From contig NC_014618.1 in the NCBI RefSeq assembly GCF_000164865.1, positions 1,364,001 to 1,428,000 on the forward strand: a DNA stretch of 64,000 nucleotides, given 5' to 3'. The notes beneath the pieces are model-generated. The model was not told the origin of the DNA and made no database searches. It saw nothing but the letters and a program-made list of their open reading frames with translations. Positions 43,575-53,464 of the stretch are shown here, piece by piece; positions within the stretch are counted from its first letter, which is position 1, and the number at the start of each line of letters is the position of its first letter. A program made the translations under genes and the position numbers. Source of the stretch: [Enterobacter] lignolyticus SCF1 (GTDB taxonomy: Bacteria; Pseudomonadota; Gammaproteobacteria; Enterobacterales; Enterobacteriaceae).

Positions 43575-45302
43575 TTAGCAGATTGTTTTTTCTTCAATGA
43601 ACTTGTTAACCAGCGTCATTAACTCGTCCGTTGTCGGTTGAGCAAGAGCCTGCTCTGCTAACACCTTCGCATCTTCGAAGTTCGTGTTACGAATAATCTT
43701 CTTAATGCGTGGGATAGAAATGGCACTCATCGAGAATTCGTCAAGGCCCATCCCCAGCAACAGAAGTGTAGCACGTTCGTCGCCCGCAAGCTCACCGCAC
43801 ATGCCAGTCCACTTACCTTCAGCATGAGAAGCATCAATAACTTGCTTGATCAAGTTCAGGACAGACGGAGACATCGGCTGGTAAAGATGTGAAATCATAT
43901 CATTACCACGGTCAACTGCCAGAGTATATTGCGTTAAATCATTGGTTCCGATACTAAAGAAGTCAACTTCTTTGGCCAGATGACGCGCAATGGTCGCCGC
44001 AGCCGGTGTTTCCACCATCACGCCGATCTCAATGGATTCGTCAAAGGCTTTACCTTCGTCACGCAGTTCCTGCTTGTAAATCTCGATCTCTTTCTTCAGC
44101 GCGCGCACTTCTTCAACAGAGATGATCATCGGGAACATGATGCGCAGCTTGCCGAACGCGGAGGCGCGCAGGATAGCGCGGACCTGGTCGCGCAGGATCT
44201 CTTTGCGATCCATGGCGATACGCACGGCACGCCAGCCCAGGAACGGGTTCTCTTCTTTCGGGAAGTTCATGTACGGCAGCTCTTTGTCGCCGCCGATATC
44301 CATGGTGCGCACGATGACCGCCTGAGAGCCGCAGGCTTCGGCAACGGCTTTGTACGCCTGGAACTGCTCTTCTTCGGTCGGCAGGGCGTCGCGGTCCATG
44401 AACAGGAATTCGGTACGGTACAGGCCAACGCCTTCCGCGCCGTTGCGCTCAGCGCCTTCAACGTCACGAACGGTACCGATGTTAGCGCACACTTCAACCT
44501 GGTGGCCATCCAGCGTGATAGCCGGCAGGTCTTTCAGCTTGGCGAGCTCCGCTTTCTCAGTCGCAACCTGCTCCTGAACGGCGCGCAGCTGCTCGATAAC
44601 CTCGTTGGTCGGGTTGACGTAAACCTGGTTGTTTACGGCATCCAGAATCAGATAATCGTCGTTTTTCACCTGAGAGGTGATGCTACCGGTACCCACGATG
44701 GCAGGCAGTTCAAGGGAACGCGCCATAATTGAGGTGTGGGACGTACGGCCACCCGCATCGGTGATGAAACCCAGCACTTTTTTCAGGTTCAGCTGTGCGG
44801 TTTCGGACGGCGTCAGGTCAGCGGCAACCAGGATAACTTCATTCTGAATCGAGCTCAGATCGATGATGGCCAGACCCAGGATGTTGCGCAGCAGGCGCTT
44901 ACCGATGTCGCGTACGTCAGCCGCACGCTCTTTCAGGTATTCGTCATCCAGTTCTTCCAGGGCAGTCGCCTGACCTTCGATAACCTCATGAGCCGCTGCG
45001 TCAGCAGTCATGTGCTTATCTTTAATCAGGGCTATGATTTCCTGCTCCAGCTCCTCATCTTCGAGCAACATGATGTGGCCTTCGAAGATAGCTTCTTTTT
45101 CCTCGCCGAACGTCTCGCCAGCTTTGGTTTTAATGGCTTCCAGCTGCGCAGACGCTTTGGAACGGCCGTTCAGAAAACGTTCAACTTCCTGTTCGACGTT
45201 CTCGGCAGAAATTTTCTTCCGGTCGATGACAATTTCATCTTCTTTCAGCAGCAGTGCTTTGCCGAAAGCGATACCCGGGGATGCTAAAATGCCTGAAATC
45301 AT
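43575..45302 (-). CDS. ptsI: PTS enzyme I PtsI
   Basis: A 575-residue phosphoenolpyruvate-protein phosphotransferase, the first step of sugar PTS. The phosphohistidine is His189 in GGRTSHTSIMAR. The C-terminal PEP-binding barrel has GTNDLTQY near residue 452 and the conserved MCGELAGDE near 500. Full length. It follows ptsH by 44 bp and shares its operon. Confidence 0.98.
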   Translation of the reverse strand: MISGILASPGIAFGKALLLKEDEIVIDRKKISAENVEQEVERFLNGRSKASAQLEAIKTKAGETFGEEKEAIFEGHIMLLEDEELEQEIIALIKDKHMTADAAAHEVIEGQATALEELDDEYLKERAADVRDIGKRLLRNILGLAIIDLSSIQNEVILVAADLTPSETAQLNLKKVLGFITDAGGRTSHTSIMARSLELPAIVGTGSITSQVKNDDYLILDAVNNQVYVNPTNEVIEQLRAVQEQVATEKAELAKLKDLPAITLDGHQVEVCANIGTVRDVEGAERNGAEGVGLYRTEFLFMDRDALPTEEEQFQAYKAVAEACGSQAVIVRTMDIGGDKELPYMNFPKEENPFLGWRAVRIAMDRKEILRDQVRAILRASAFGKLRIMFPMIISVEEVRALKKEIEIYKQELRDEGKAFDESIEIGVMVETPAAATIARHLAKEVDFFSIGTNDLTQYTLAVDRGNDMISHLYQPMSPSVLNLIKQVIDASHAEGKWTGMCGELAGDERATLLLLGMGLDEFSMSAISIPRIKKIIRNTNFEDAKVLAEQALAQPTTDELMTLVNKFIEEKTIC

Positions 45303-45346
45303 AACCCTACCTTACTTGTGACTGATTTTTAAAAGAACTCGCGAAC

Positions 45347-45604
45347 TTACTCGAGTTCAGCCATCAGCTTAACCAGATGCTCAACTGCTTTCTGCTCGTC
45401 TTCGCCTTCAGCAGAGATACTCACTACGGTACCCTGAGTCAGGCCCAGAGTTTGCAGTTTAAACAGGCTTTTTGCGCTGGCGCTTTTGCCGTTGGAGGTC
45501 ACAGTGATATCGGAAGTGAAGCCTTTCGCTTCTTTGACAAACTGAGCAGCAGGGCGGGTGTGAAGACCGTTCGGAGCGGTAATGGTAACTTCTTGCTGGA
45601 ACAT
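45347..45604 (-). CDS. ptsH: phosphocarrier HPr
   Basis: An 85-residue HPr. His15 in NGLHTRPA is the phospho-accepting residue. Length and sequence agree with E. coli. It begins the ptsH-ptsI-crr operon. The upstream 382 bp to cysK hold its promoters and, at 45839-45865, a Mlc-like operator. Confidence 0.98.
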   Translation of the reverse strand: MFQQEVTITAPNGLHTRPAAQFVKEAKGFTSDITVTSNGKSASAKSLFKLQTLGLTQGTVVSISAEGEDEQKAVEHLVKLMAELE

Positions 45605-45838
45605 TATATTTCCCCAACTTATAGGTTTAGTGTTGTGGAACTAAAGTCTAGCCTGGCGGCCAGACTTTAGCCTGTATTGTTAGCGCCGGTGTTACGGTTA
45701 CGGCACAGTCGCCTGTTAAACGCAATCCGATGCAGACATTTCTGGCCGTCGACGTATAGCTCGTCATTAAACATTATGCAGCGAAAGCGAGACTTGAACC
45801 AAATCATAAAATCGATTCAGCACGCGTAAATCCTGTTT

Positions 45839-45865
45839 CGAATAATTTCGCGCATCGAAATAAAT
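45839..45865 (-). promoter_or_regulatory. Mlc-like operator upstream of ptsH
   Basis: A palindrome with arms ATTTCG and CGAAAT (45845-45861) in a longer AT-rich context resembles the Mlc site of E. coli ptsHI promoter P0. A TGTGA half-site at 45865-45869 could be part of a CRP site. Confidence 0.6.
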
Positions 45866-45936
45866 GTGATGGTTAAATACCAGACCTGACGGGATGAATC
45901 AATGATAACAGGGGTGAAACTTTGACGTGCTCCACA

Positions 45937-45964
45937 AAAAAAGCACTCGGGAGAGTGCTTTTTT
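45937..45964 (-). terminator. terminator of cysK
   Basis: Stem of 12 pairs (45937-45948 with 45953-45964), GGGA loop, A/T tracts, 23 bp after the cysK stop. Confidence 0.93.
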
Positions 45965-45986
45965 ACGCAAATTTCACAAACTGGCA

Positions 45987-46958
45987 TTACTGTTGCAGTT
46001 CTTTCTCAGTGAAGAGATCGGCAAACAGTGCAGTGCTCAGATAGCGCTCACCCGAAGAGGGTAGGATAACCACAATATTCTTATTGGTAAAGCCCTCATC
46101 TTCCTGCAGCTTCAGCGCGGCGGCAACCGCGGCGCCAGAGGAGATCCCTGCCAGAATACCTTCTTCTTCCATCAAACGGCGGGCGGTAGAGATAGCCTCA
46201 TCGTTGGTGATGGTCACCACTTTATCGATAAGCTTCAGATCGAGGTTGCCCGGAATGAATCCGGCGCCGATGCCCTGAATTTTATGCGGGCCCGGTTTGA
46301 GCTCTTCACCCGCCAGCGCCTGGGTGATGACCGGCGAATCGGTCGGTTCGACGGCGACGGTGATCAGGTCGTTTTTACCTTTTGTGCCTTTAATATAGCG
46401 GCTGACGCCCGTCAGCGTACCGCCGGTACCCACGCCGGAGATAAACACATCAACCTGACCGTCGGTATCTTCCCAGATTTCCGGGCCGGTGGTTTTTTCG
46501 TGGATTTCCGGGTTGGCCGGGTTGCTGAACTGTTGAAGCAGCAGGTATTTCGCCGGATCGCTGGCGACGATTTCTTCTGCTTTCTGAATGGCGCCTTTCA
46601 TGCCTTTCGCGCCTTCGGTCAGTACCAGGTTGGCGCCCAGGGCTTTGAGCAGCTTACGGCGCTCGATACTCATGGTTTCCGGCATGGTCAGCGTCAGCTT
46701 GTAGCCACGCGCGGCGGCAACGTACGCCAGCGCGATGCCGGTGTTGCCGCTGGTCGGCTCAACCAGCTCAATGCCTGCTTTAAGCACGCCGCGTTTCTCT
46801 GCATCCCAAATCATGTTGGCACCGATGCGGCATTTAACGCTGAAGCTCGGGTTGCGTGACTCTACCTTCGCCAGAATGCGTCCATTACCGATACGGTTCA
46901 GTCGAACCAGCGGCGTGTGACCGATAGTCAGCGAGTTGTCTTCATAAATCTTACTCAT
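45987..46958 (-). CDS. cysK: cysteine synthase A CysK
   Basis: A 323-residue PLP enzyme that joins O-acetylserine and sulfide to cysteine. The Schiff-base lysine is in NPSFSVKCRIG near residue 42, the TSGNTG substrate loop near 69 and the GVGTGGT phosphate loop near 177. Standard length. In E. coli it is CysB-activated. It is convergent with nothing downstream before ptsH and has its own terminator; cysZ lies upstream on the same strand. Confidence 0.97.
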   Translation of the reverse strand: MSKIYEDNSLTIGHTPLVRLNRIGNGRILAKVESRNPSFSVKCRIGANMIWDAEKRGVLKAGIELVEPTSGNTGIALAYVAAARGYKLTLTMPETMSIERRKLLKALGANLVLTEGAKGMKGAIQKAEEIVASDPAKYLLLQQFSNPANPEIHEKTTGPEIWEDTDGQVDVFISGVGTGGTLTGVSRYIKGTKGKNDLITVAVEPTDSPVITQALAGEELKPGPHKIQGIGAGFIPGNLDLKLIDKVVTITNDEAISTARRLMEEEGILAGISSGAAVAAALKLQEDEGFTNKNIVVILPSSGERYLSTALFADLFTEKELQQ

Positions 46959-47138
46959 GGCCTGTCCTTAACTGTATGAAATTGGGATACCGCCCCAGCA
47001 TACCTGCTGAGCGGGTAGGGGGAAGTAAGGTTTTTGCATATCGATATGCTGATGTGAAATAAAGGTTATCAGTATGGAATAAGGGGCAGCATAAGCCACC
47101 CCTCTTTTACCTTTATTACATTTATATACGGAAAAACG

Positions 47139-47900
47139 CTACTTCCACATGGCGTGCTTACCGCGGTAGCAGTCCACCCACATGGCGGTCGCGCCGCAGA
47201 TAGCGACGGGCAGGATAACCAGGTTGAGCACCGGAATCATGGTAAACAGGCTGACCAGCGCGCCGAACTGCATGTTGGTGACCTTTCGCGTACGCAGGGC
47301 TTCGCGCATGGTTTTAAACGGCACTTTGTGGTTGTCGAACGGGTAATCACAGTACTGAATGGCCAGCATCCAGGCGCTGAACAGGAACCACAGCACCGGC
47401 GCCACGGTCTGCCCAATGCCCGGGATGAAAAACAGCACCAGCAGAACAACGGCGCGCGGCAGGTACCACGCCAGCTTCTGCCATTCGCGCTTCATGATCC
47501 GCGGCACATCCTTCATGATGCCGAAAACGCCGGTATCCGGCGGCGTGGCGCCGGTCAGACGCGCTTCCAGCTGTTCGGCGAGTAGCCCGCTAAACGGCGC
47601 GGCTATCCAGTTGGCTATCGTCGAAAAGAAGTAGCCAAACACCAGCAGCACCGAAAGAACCGCAACCGGCCACAGCAGGTAGTTCAGCCACTGCAGCCAG
47701 CCAGGGACGTGGTTCATTAACGACGGGATCCAGCTTTCGAGTTTTGTGAACAGCCACCAGAATGCTCCGCCCATCAGTATGACGTTGACCAGCAGCGGCA
47801 GAAAAACGTAACGGCGGATACCCGGCAAGCCGATCAGTTTCCAGCCCTGAGAAAAATAATAAACGCCACTACGTGCAGCAGGTGCGGAAGATGAAACCAT
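47139..47900 (-). CDS. cysZ: sulfate transporter CysZ
   Basis: A 253-residue membrane protein with at least four hydrophobic stretches, which imports sulfate for cysteine synthesis. The start is set at the ATG at 47898-47900 (MVSSSAPAARSG) to match E. coli; an in-frame ATG 36 bp upstream would add twelve residues. The conserved NMQFGALVSLFTMIP is near residue 210. Divergent from zipA across 230 bp. Confidence 0.94.
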   Translation of the reverse strand: MVSSSAPAARSGVYYFSQGWKLIGLPGIRRYVFLPLLVNVILMGGAFWWLFTKLESWIPSLMNHVPGWLQWLNYLLWPVAVLSVLLVFGYFFSTIANWIAAPFSGLLAEQLEARLTGATPPDTGVFGIMKDVPRIMKREWQKLAWYLPRAVVLLVLFFIPGIGQTVAPVLWFLFSAWMLAIQYCDYPFDNHKVPFKTMREALRTRKVTNMQFGALVSLFTMIPVLNLVILPVAICGATAMWVDCYRGKHAMWK

Positions 47901-48130
47901 GTTAAGGCGATGCTCCTTTTGTGAAGGCCCTGGCAATCAGCTGACTATATTATCGGGTTGTCAGCCGATCGCCAGTTCAGAAATGTTCGAAAAAACAGCA
48001 AAAAGCACGATTTGGTTCATCTTTATTGTCTGAATCCCCGGTACGCACTTGCACTTGACGTAATGGGCAAATACTCTTAGTGAGTAAATGTTTGCCGTGG
48101 TGGCAAGGTGTTAGAACAACAGAGAATATA

Positions 48131-49147
48131 ATGATGCAGGATTTGCGTCTGATATTAATCATTGTTGGCGCGATCGCCATAATTGCATTACTGGTTCACG
48201 GTTTCTGGACCAGCCGCAAAGAACGTTCTTCTATGTTCCGCGATCGCCCACTGAAACGCATGAAGTCGCGCGACGACGATGAGTCGGATGACGAGGGCGA
48301 CTTTGATGACGATGTTGAAGGCGTAGGTGAGGTTCGCGTTCACCGGGTGACTCCTGCCCATAACGCACCCTCCGGAGAGCATGATGCTCCCCGCCAGGCG
48401 CCGCAGCACCAGTACCAGCCGCCCTATGAGCGTCAGGTACAGCAGCCAGCGCGCCCTCCTCAGGAGGAGCCCGCGCAGCGTCAGGCGCCGGTACAGCCTG
48501 CGCAGCAGCCGGTGCGTCAGCCGCAGCAGCATGCGCCAGCCCAGCCTGTCGCGCCGCAGCCGCAGTATCAGCAGCCATCCGCTCAGCCGCAGCCGGTTCA
48601 CCAGCCGGTGCAGCAACCTGTCGCCGCGCAGCCTGCCGCTCCGCAGCAGCCGGTTGCTCAGCCTCAGCCGGTCGTCGCGCCAGCGCAGACCGCAGCGCCT
48701 GAGCCCCAGACAGAGAAGCCTGAGCGCAAAGAAACCGTCATCGTGTTGAGCGTTGCCGCGCATCAGGGGTCGCAGATTAACGGCGAACTGCTGCGCAACA
48801 GCATCGAGCAGGCAGGTTTTACCTTTGGCGATATGAATATTTATCATCGCCATCTGAGCCCTGGCGGCGGCGGTCCTGCGCTGTTCAGCCTGGCGAATAT
48901 GGTGAAACCCGGCACGTTCGACCCGGAAAATATGGCCGATATGGCGACGCCGGGCGTAACTATCTTTATGCAGGTACCGTCATACGGTGATGAGCTGCAA
49001 AACTTTAAGCTGATGCTGCAATCGGCGCAGTACATCGCGGATGAAGTCGGCGGCGTGGTGCTTGACGATCAGCGCCGGATGATCACCCCGCAGAAGGTGC
49101 GTGAATATCAGGATCGCATCCGTGAAGTGAAAGACGCCAACGCCTGA
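48131..49147 (+). CDS. zipA: cell-division protein ZipA
   Basis: A 338-residue essential division protein that tethers FtsZ to the membrane. An N-terminal transmembrane helix at about 6-26 is followed by a basic/acidic patch, a proline/glutamine-rich linker (about 85-205), and a C-terminal FtsZ-binding domain with MNIYHRHLSPGG and FKLMLQSAQYIADEVGG. The start is the first of two adjacent ATGs at 48131. It is ten residues longer than E. coli as I recall it, in the linker. ligA follows after a terminator. Confidence 0.95.
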   Translation: MMQDLRLILIIVGAIAIIALLVHGFWTSRKERSSMFRDRPLKRMKSRDDDESDDEGDFDDDVEGVGEVRVHRVTPAHNAPSGEHDAPRQAPQHQYQPPYERQVQQPARPPQEEPAQRQAPVQPAQQPVRQPQQHAPAQPVAPQPQYQQPSAQPQPVHQPVQQPVAAQPAAPQQPVAQPQPVVAPAQTAAPEPQTEKPERKETVIVLSVAAHQGSQINGELLRNSIEQAGFTFGDMNIYHRHLSPGGGGPALFSLANMVKPGTFDPENMADMATPGVTIFMQVPSYGDELQNFKLMLQSAQYIADEVGGVVLDDQRRMITPQKVREYQDRIREVKDANA

Positions 49148-49175
49148 TCGTGCTGGATTGTCGCCACGTTTCCTG

Positions 49176-49201
49176 AACCCCCGCCTGTCGGGGGTTTTTT
49201 A
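49176..49201 (+). terminator. terminator between zipA and ligA
   Basis: Eight-pair stem (49176-49183 with 49189-49196), five-base loop and T tract, 16 bp before the ligA start. Confidence 0.88.
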
Positions 49202-49217
49202 TCACTGATGGTGGGAT

Positions 49218-51233
49218 ATGGAACCAATCGAACAACAACTAACTGCGCTGCGAGCCACGCTTCGCCATCACGAATACCTCTACCACGTCATGGACGCGCC
49301 GGAGCTCCCGGATGCGGAATATGACCGCCTGATGCGCGAGCTGCGTGAGCTTGAAGCAAAACACCCCGAGCTGATAACCCCCGATTCGCCGACCCAGCGC
49401 GTAGGCGCGGAGCCGCTGGGTGCATTCAGCCAGGTTCGCCATGAAATCCCGATGCTGTCGCTCGATAACGTCTTTGATGAAGAGAGCTTTCTGGCGTTCA
49501 ACAAGCGCGTGCAGGATCGGCTGAAAAGTAGCGATAAGCTGACCTGGTGCTGCGAGCTGAAGCTGGACGGCCTGGCGGTAAGCATTCTGTACGAAAACGG
49601 CCTGCTGGTGCGGGCGGCAACCCGCGGCGACGGGACGACCGGAGAGGATATCACCGCTAACGTCCGCACCATCCGCGCTATCCCGCTGAAGCTGCGCGGC
49701 GACGATGTTCCGGCCCGGGTCGAAGTCCGCGGCGAGGTATTTTTACCGCAGGCCGGTTTTGAGAAAATTAACGATGAAGCCCGCCGTACCGGCGGTAAAG
49801 TGTTTGCTAACCCGCGTAACGCGGCGGCGGGCTCGCTGCGCCAGCTCGACCCGCGCATCACCGCAAAGCGGCCGCTGACGTTCTTTTGCTATGGCGTCGG
49901 CGTTCTGGAAGGCGGGGAGCTGCCCGCCAGCCATCTTGGTCGCTTGCGGCAGTTTAAATCGTGGGGGTTGCCGGTCAGCAGCCGGGTGACGCTGTGCAAT
50001 AGCCCGGAGGAAGTGCTTGCTTACTATCGCAAGGTGGAAGAGGACCGCCCGACGCTCGGTTTCGATATTGACGGCGTGGTCATCAAAGTCGACTCCCTGG
50101 AGCTGCAGGAGCAGCTGGGGTTTGTCGCCCGCGCGCCGCGCTGGGCTGTGGCGTTTAAATTCCCCGCCCAGGAGCAGATGACCTTTGTGCGCGACGTGGA
50201 GTTTCAGGTTGGCCGGACCGGCGCCATTACGCCGGTTGCCCGTCTTGAGCCGGTACAGGTGGCCGGCGTGCTGGTGAGCAACGCGACGCTGCACAATGCC
50301 GATGAAATCGAGCGTCTGGGGCTGCGGATCGGCGATAAGGTAGTGATTCGCCGCGCGGGCGACGTTATCCCGCAGGTGGTGAACGTCGTGCTTTCCGAAC
50401 GTCCGGACGACACCCGGGAGATTGAATTTCCGGCGCATTGCCCGGTATGCGGCTCAGACGTTGAGCGCGTGGAGGGCGAAGCGGTGGCTCGCTGTACGGG
50501 CGGTCTTATCTGCGGCGCCCAGCGTAAAGAGTCGCTCAAGCATTTTGTCTCGCGTCGCGCGCTGGACGTCGAGGGGATGGGCGATAAGATAATCGACCAA
50601 CTGGTGGAAAAAGAGTATGTGCTCACACCGGCGGACCTTTTCCGCCTGACGGCAGGCAAACTGACCGGCCTCGATCGCATGGGACCGAAATCCGCGCAAA
50701 ACGTGGTGAACGCGCTGGAGAAGGCGAAAGAGACCTCCTTTGCCCGCTTCCTTTACGCGCTGGGGATCCGCGAAGTCGGCGAGGCGACGGCCGCCGGTCT
50801 GGCGGCGCACTACGGCAGCCTTGAGGCGCTGATTGCCGCCAGCATTGACGATCTGCAAACGGTGCCGGACGTCGGCATCGTGGTGGCGACCCACGTGTTC
50901 AACTTCTTTGCCGAAGAGAGCAACCGCGAGGTGATTCAGCAGCTGCTCGCTGAAGGCATCCACTGGCCCGCGCCGGTGGTGGTGAAGGCGGAAGAAATTG
51001 ACAGCCCGTTCGCCGGAAAAACGGTGGTGCTGACCGGCAGCCTGAGCCTGATGTCCCGTGACGATGCGAAGGCGCGTCTGGCCGCGCTGGGGGCGAAAGT
51101 GGCGGGCAGCGTCTCGAAGAAAACCGATCTGGTGATTGCCGGAGAGGCGGCGGGGTCGAAGCTTGCAAAGGCCCAGGAGCTGGGGATTGCCGTTATCGAT
51201 GAGGCGGAGATGCTGCGTCTTCTGGGGGAATAA
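49218..51233 (+). CDS. ligA: NAD-dependent DNA ligase LigA
   Basis: A 671-residue NAD+-dependent ligase, the standard E. coli length. The adenylated lysine is in ELKLDGLA near residue 115. Downstream are the OB fold, the zinc finger with CPVCG near 408 and CTGGLICGAQ near 425, helix-hairpin-helix repeats, and a C-terminal BRCT domain (about 590-671, VVLTGSLSLMSRDDA). Starts 16 bp after the zipA terminator with a weak GGTGGG site. Confidence 0.98.
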   Translation: MEPIEQQLTALRATLRHHEYLYHVMDAPELPDAEYDRLMRELRELEAKHPELITPDSPTQRVGAEPLGAFSQVRHEIPMLSLDNVFDEESFLAFNKRVQDRLKSSDKLTWCCELKLDGLAVSILYENGLLVRAATRGDGTTGEDITANVRTIRAIPLKLRGDDVPARVEVRGEVFLPQAGFEKINDEARRTGGKVFANPRNAAAGSLRQLDPRITAKRPLTFFCYGVGVLEGGELPASHLGRLRQFKSWGLPVSSRVTLCNSPEEVLAYYRKVEEDRPTLGFDIDGVVIKVDSLELQEQLGFVARAPRWAVAFKFPAQEQMTFVRDVEFQVGRTGAITPVARLEPVQVAGVLVSNATLHNADEIERLGLRIGDKVVIRRAGDVIPQVVNVVLSERPDDTREIEFPAHCPVCGSDVERVEGEAVARCTGGLICGAQRKESLKHFVSRRALDVEGMGDKIIDQLVEKEYVLTPADLFRLTAGKLTGLDRMGPKSAQNVVNALEKAKETSFARFLYALGIREVGEATAAGLAAHYGSLEALIAASIDDLQTVPDVGIVVATHVFNFFAEESNREVIQQLLAEGIHWPAPVVVKAEEIDSPFAGKTVVLTGSLSLMSRDDAKARLAALGAKVAGSVSKKTDLVIAGEAAGSKLAKAQELGIAVIDEAEMLRLLGE

Positions 51234-51234
51234 C

Positions 51235-51453
51235 GTGGAAAAAGAGCAGCTGATTGAGATAGCCAATACGGAGATGCCCTTCGGTAAATACAAGGGCCGG
51301 GTGCTGATTGATTTGCCGGAAGAGTACCTGCTGTGGTTTGCCCGTAAGGACCAGTTTCCTGCCGGTAAGCTCGGCGAGCTGATGGCCGTTGCCCTGCTTA
51401 TCAAAACCGAGGGGCTGAGCCATCTGGTTCAGCCCCTGAAACGTCGGCGTTAA
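51235..51453 (+). CDS. ypeB: small protein YpeB (DUF3820)
   Basis: A 72-residue protein starting at GTG (VEKEQLIEIA), one base after the ligA stop. The conserved MPFGKYKGR and LPEEYLLWFARKDQFPAGKLGELM segments identify DUF3820. No function is known. Close coupling with ligA is conserved. Its stop overlaps that of the convergent yfeH by four bases. Confidence 0.9.
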   Translation: MEKEQLIEIANTEMPFGKYKGRVLIDLPEEYLLWFARKDQFPAGKLGELMAVALLIKTEGLSHLVQPLKRRR

Positions 51454-52448
51454 GCTTTCGCCTCGCGGGCGGCGTCTTTTGCCTGCAGCTGTTCGGTCTG
51501 GCGCTTGTAGCGACGCGCCAGTACCGCACACACCATCAGCTGGATCTGGTGAAAGATCATCAGCGGCAGCACCATCATTCCGAGCACTGACACTGGAAAC
51601 AGAATATTGGCCATCGGTATCCCGTTTGCCAGGCTCTTTTTCGAACCGCAGAACACAATCGTGATTTCATCGGCTTTACTGAAACCGCAGCGGCGCGCCA
51701 CAAAAACGTTAATCGCAATCACGATGGCCAGCAGCACCAGACTCACCACGACGATAAACAGCAGCGAGCCGACGCCCACCTTATGCCAGATGCCGTTCAC
51801 CACCGCCTCGCTGAAGGCGGAATAAACCACCAGCAGAATAGAGGTCTGGTCCGTTTTGCCGATCCACTTCTTGTGACGCGCGACCCATGCGCCGATCCAC
51901 GGACGCGAAAGATGCCCAAGCACAAACGGCAGCAGCAGCTGCAGCATGATTTTCCCGACCTGCTCAAGGCTGCCTCCGGCGCCGTGCAGGTGCATTAACA
52001 GCCCAACCAGCAAAGGGGAGATGAAAATCCCCAGCAGGCTGGAGGCGGATGCCGAGCAGACGGCGGCGGCGACGTTGCCGCCGGCAAGGGAGGTAAACGC
52101 AATGGCGGACTGCACGGTGGCGGGCAGAATGCAGAGGTAGAGGAAGCCGCTGTACAGCATCGGGTCGACGTTGACCGGCGCCCAGCGGGCAAACAGCACG
52201 CCCAGTACCGGAAACAGCACGAACGTGCTGCACATCACCCATAAATGCAGCCGCCAGTGGCTGCCGCCGGCGATAATCGCCTCTCTGGACAGCTTGGCGC
52301 CGTGCATAAAAAACAGCAGGGCGATAGCCGCGGTGGTGAGACCTTCAAAGAACGGGACAAAACTGCCGCGCGCCGGGAACAGCGAGGCCAGCAGAACGGT
52401 GGTGATCAGCGTAAGCGTAAAAGGGTCAAGAATGCGCAACAGTTTCAT
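51450..52448 (-). CDS. yfeH: bile acid:sodium symporter family protein YfeH
   Basis: A 332-residue membrane protein of the SBF-like (PF13593) family with about ten hydrophobic segments. The FCGSKKSLANGIPMA motif near residue 270 is typical. Its substrate is not established. It is divergent from yfeR across 89 bp, and in Salmonella YfeR is reported as an osmoregulated LysR-type protein affecting yfeH. Confidence 0.9.
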   Translation of the reverse strand: MKLLRILDPFTLTLITTVLLASLFPARGSFVPFFEGLTTAAIALLFFMHGAKLSREAIIAGGSHWRLHLWVMCSTFVLFPVLGVLFARWAPVNVDPMLYSGFLYLCILPATVQSAIAFTSLAGGNVAAAVCSASASSLLGIFISPLLVGLLMHLHGAGGSLEQVGKIMLQLLLPFVLGHLSRPWIGAWVARHKKWIGKTDQTSILLVVYSAFSEAVVNGIWHKVGVGSLLFIVVVSLVLLAIVIAINVFVARRCGFSKADEITIVFCGSKKSLANGIPMANILFPVSVLGMMVLPLMIFHQIQLMVCAVLARRYKRQTEQLQAKDAAREAKA

Positions 52449-52537
52449 AGAGACTCCAGTAAAACGATATTGCTATTGTGCGTTGTCCGGTTTGAGAAAT
52501 AAAATTGATTTATTGCATCCATTCATGAATTGAAAAG

Positions 52538-53464
52538 ATGAATTATTCTCTGCGTCAGCTAAAGGTCTTCATTACCGTCGCCCGGGCGAAAAGCTTCAGT
52601 CGGGCGGGGGAGATAATCGGCCTTAGCCAGTCGGCGGTCAGCCATAGCGTGAAGGAGCTGGAGTATCAGACGGGGGTAAAACTGCTGGACAGGACCACCC
52701 GCGAGGTGGTCCTGACGCCCGCGGGAGAGCAGCTGGCGGTGAGGCTGGAGCGATTGCTTGATGAGCTCAACGGTACGCTGCGGGAGGCCGGGCGCGTCGG
52801 CCAGCAGCTCAGCGGCACGGTGCGGATCGCCGCGAGCCAGACTATCTCGGCGCACCTGATTCCGCAGTGCATTGCGTACAGCAATCAGCGCTATCCGGAG
52901 ATAGATTTTGTGCTGCACGACAGGCCTCAGCAGTGGGTGCTGGAGAGCATCCGTAAGGGGGATGTGGATTTCGGGATCGTTATCGATCCGGGAGCGGTAA
53001 GCGATCTGCAGTGCGAAACGGTGCTCTCTGAGCCGTTTTTTCTGCTGTGTCGTAGCGATCATGCCTTTGCCCGGGCGCCGAGCGTGGCGTGGCAGGCGCT
53101 GCAGGGTGAAAAACTGGTGCTTCAGGACTACGCGTCGGGAAGCCGTCCACTGATTGATGCGGCGCTGGCGCGGCAGGATATTGAGGCCGTCATCGTGCAG
53201 GAAATAGGCCATCCGGCGACCCTTTTCCCGATGGTGGAGTCCGGCATCGGCATCAGTATTTTACCCGCGCTGGCGCTCCCAATGCCCCAGGGAAGCAGGC
53301 TGTCTGTGAAGCGGTTGACGCCGGTTGTTGAGCGGCAGCTTATGCTGGTGCGGCGTAAAAACCGATCGCTTTCCGCCGCTGCCGGGGCGCTATGGGAGGT
53401 CGTACGCGAGCAGGCGCAGCAGTTGACTGCCGCTCGCGTCGACGATCCGCTGTATCAGATATAG
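52538..53464 (+). CDS. yfeR: LysR-type regulator YfeR
   Basis: A 308-residue LysR regulator. The N-terminal winged helix covers about 1-60 (FSRAGEIIGLSQSAVSHSVKELE) and the remainder is a periplasmic-binding-fold effector domain. Divergent placement beside yfeH suggests local regulation. In E. coli yfeN, xapR, xapB and xapA follow; here they are absent and a FlxA-like gene on the opposite strand overlaps its last 10 bp. Confidence 0.92.
   Translation: MNYSLRQLKVFITVARAKSFSRAGEIIGLSQSAVSHSVKELEYQTGVKLLDRTTREVVLTPAGEQLAVRLERLLDELNGTLREAGRVGQQLSGTVRIAASQTISAHLIPQCIAYSNQRYPEIDFVLHDRPQQWVLESIRKGDVDFGIVIDPGAVSDLQCETVLSEPFFLLCRSDHAFARAPSVAWQALQGEKLVLQDYASGSRPLIDAALARQDIEAVIVQEIGHPATLFPMVESGIGISILPALALPMPQGSRLSVKRLTPVVERQLMLVRRKNRSLSAAAGALWEVVREQAQQLTAARVDDPLYQI

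Larger units (their letters stand above)
45605..45986. other. regulatory gap between ptsH and cysK
   Basis: A 382-bp gap without a gene. It holds the cysK terminator (45937-45964) and the promoters of ptsH. No further open frame with coding signs was found. Confidence 0.7.

Noticed and set aside
48381..48720. Repetitive Gln/Pro codons as a possible unstable repeat
   Set aside because: It is the known disordered linker of ZipA, and the frame is intact.
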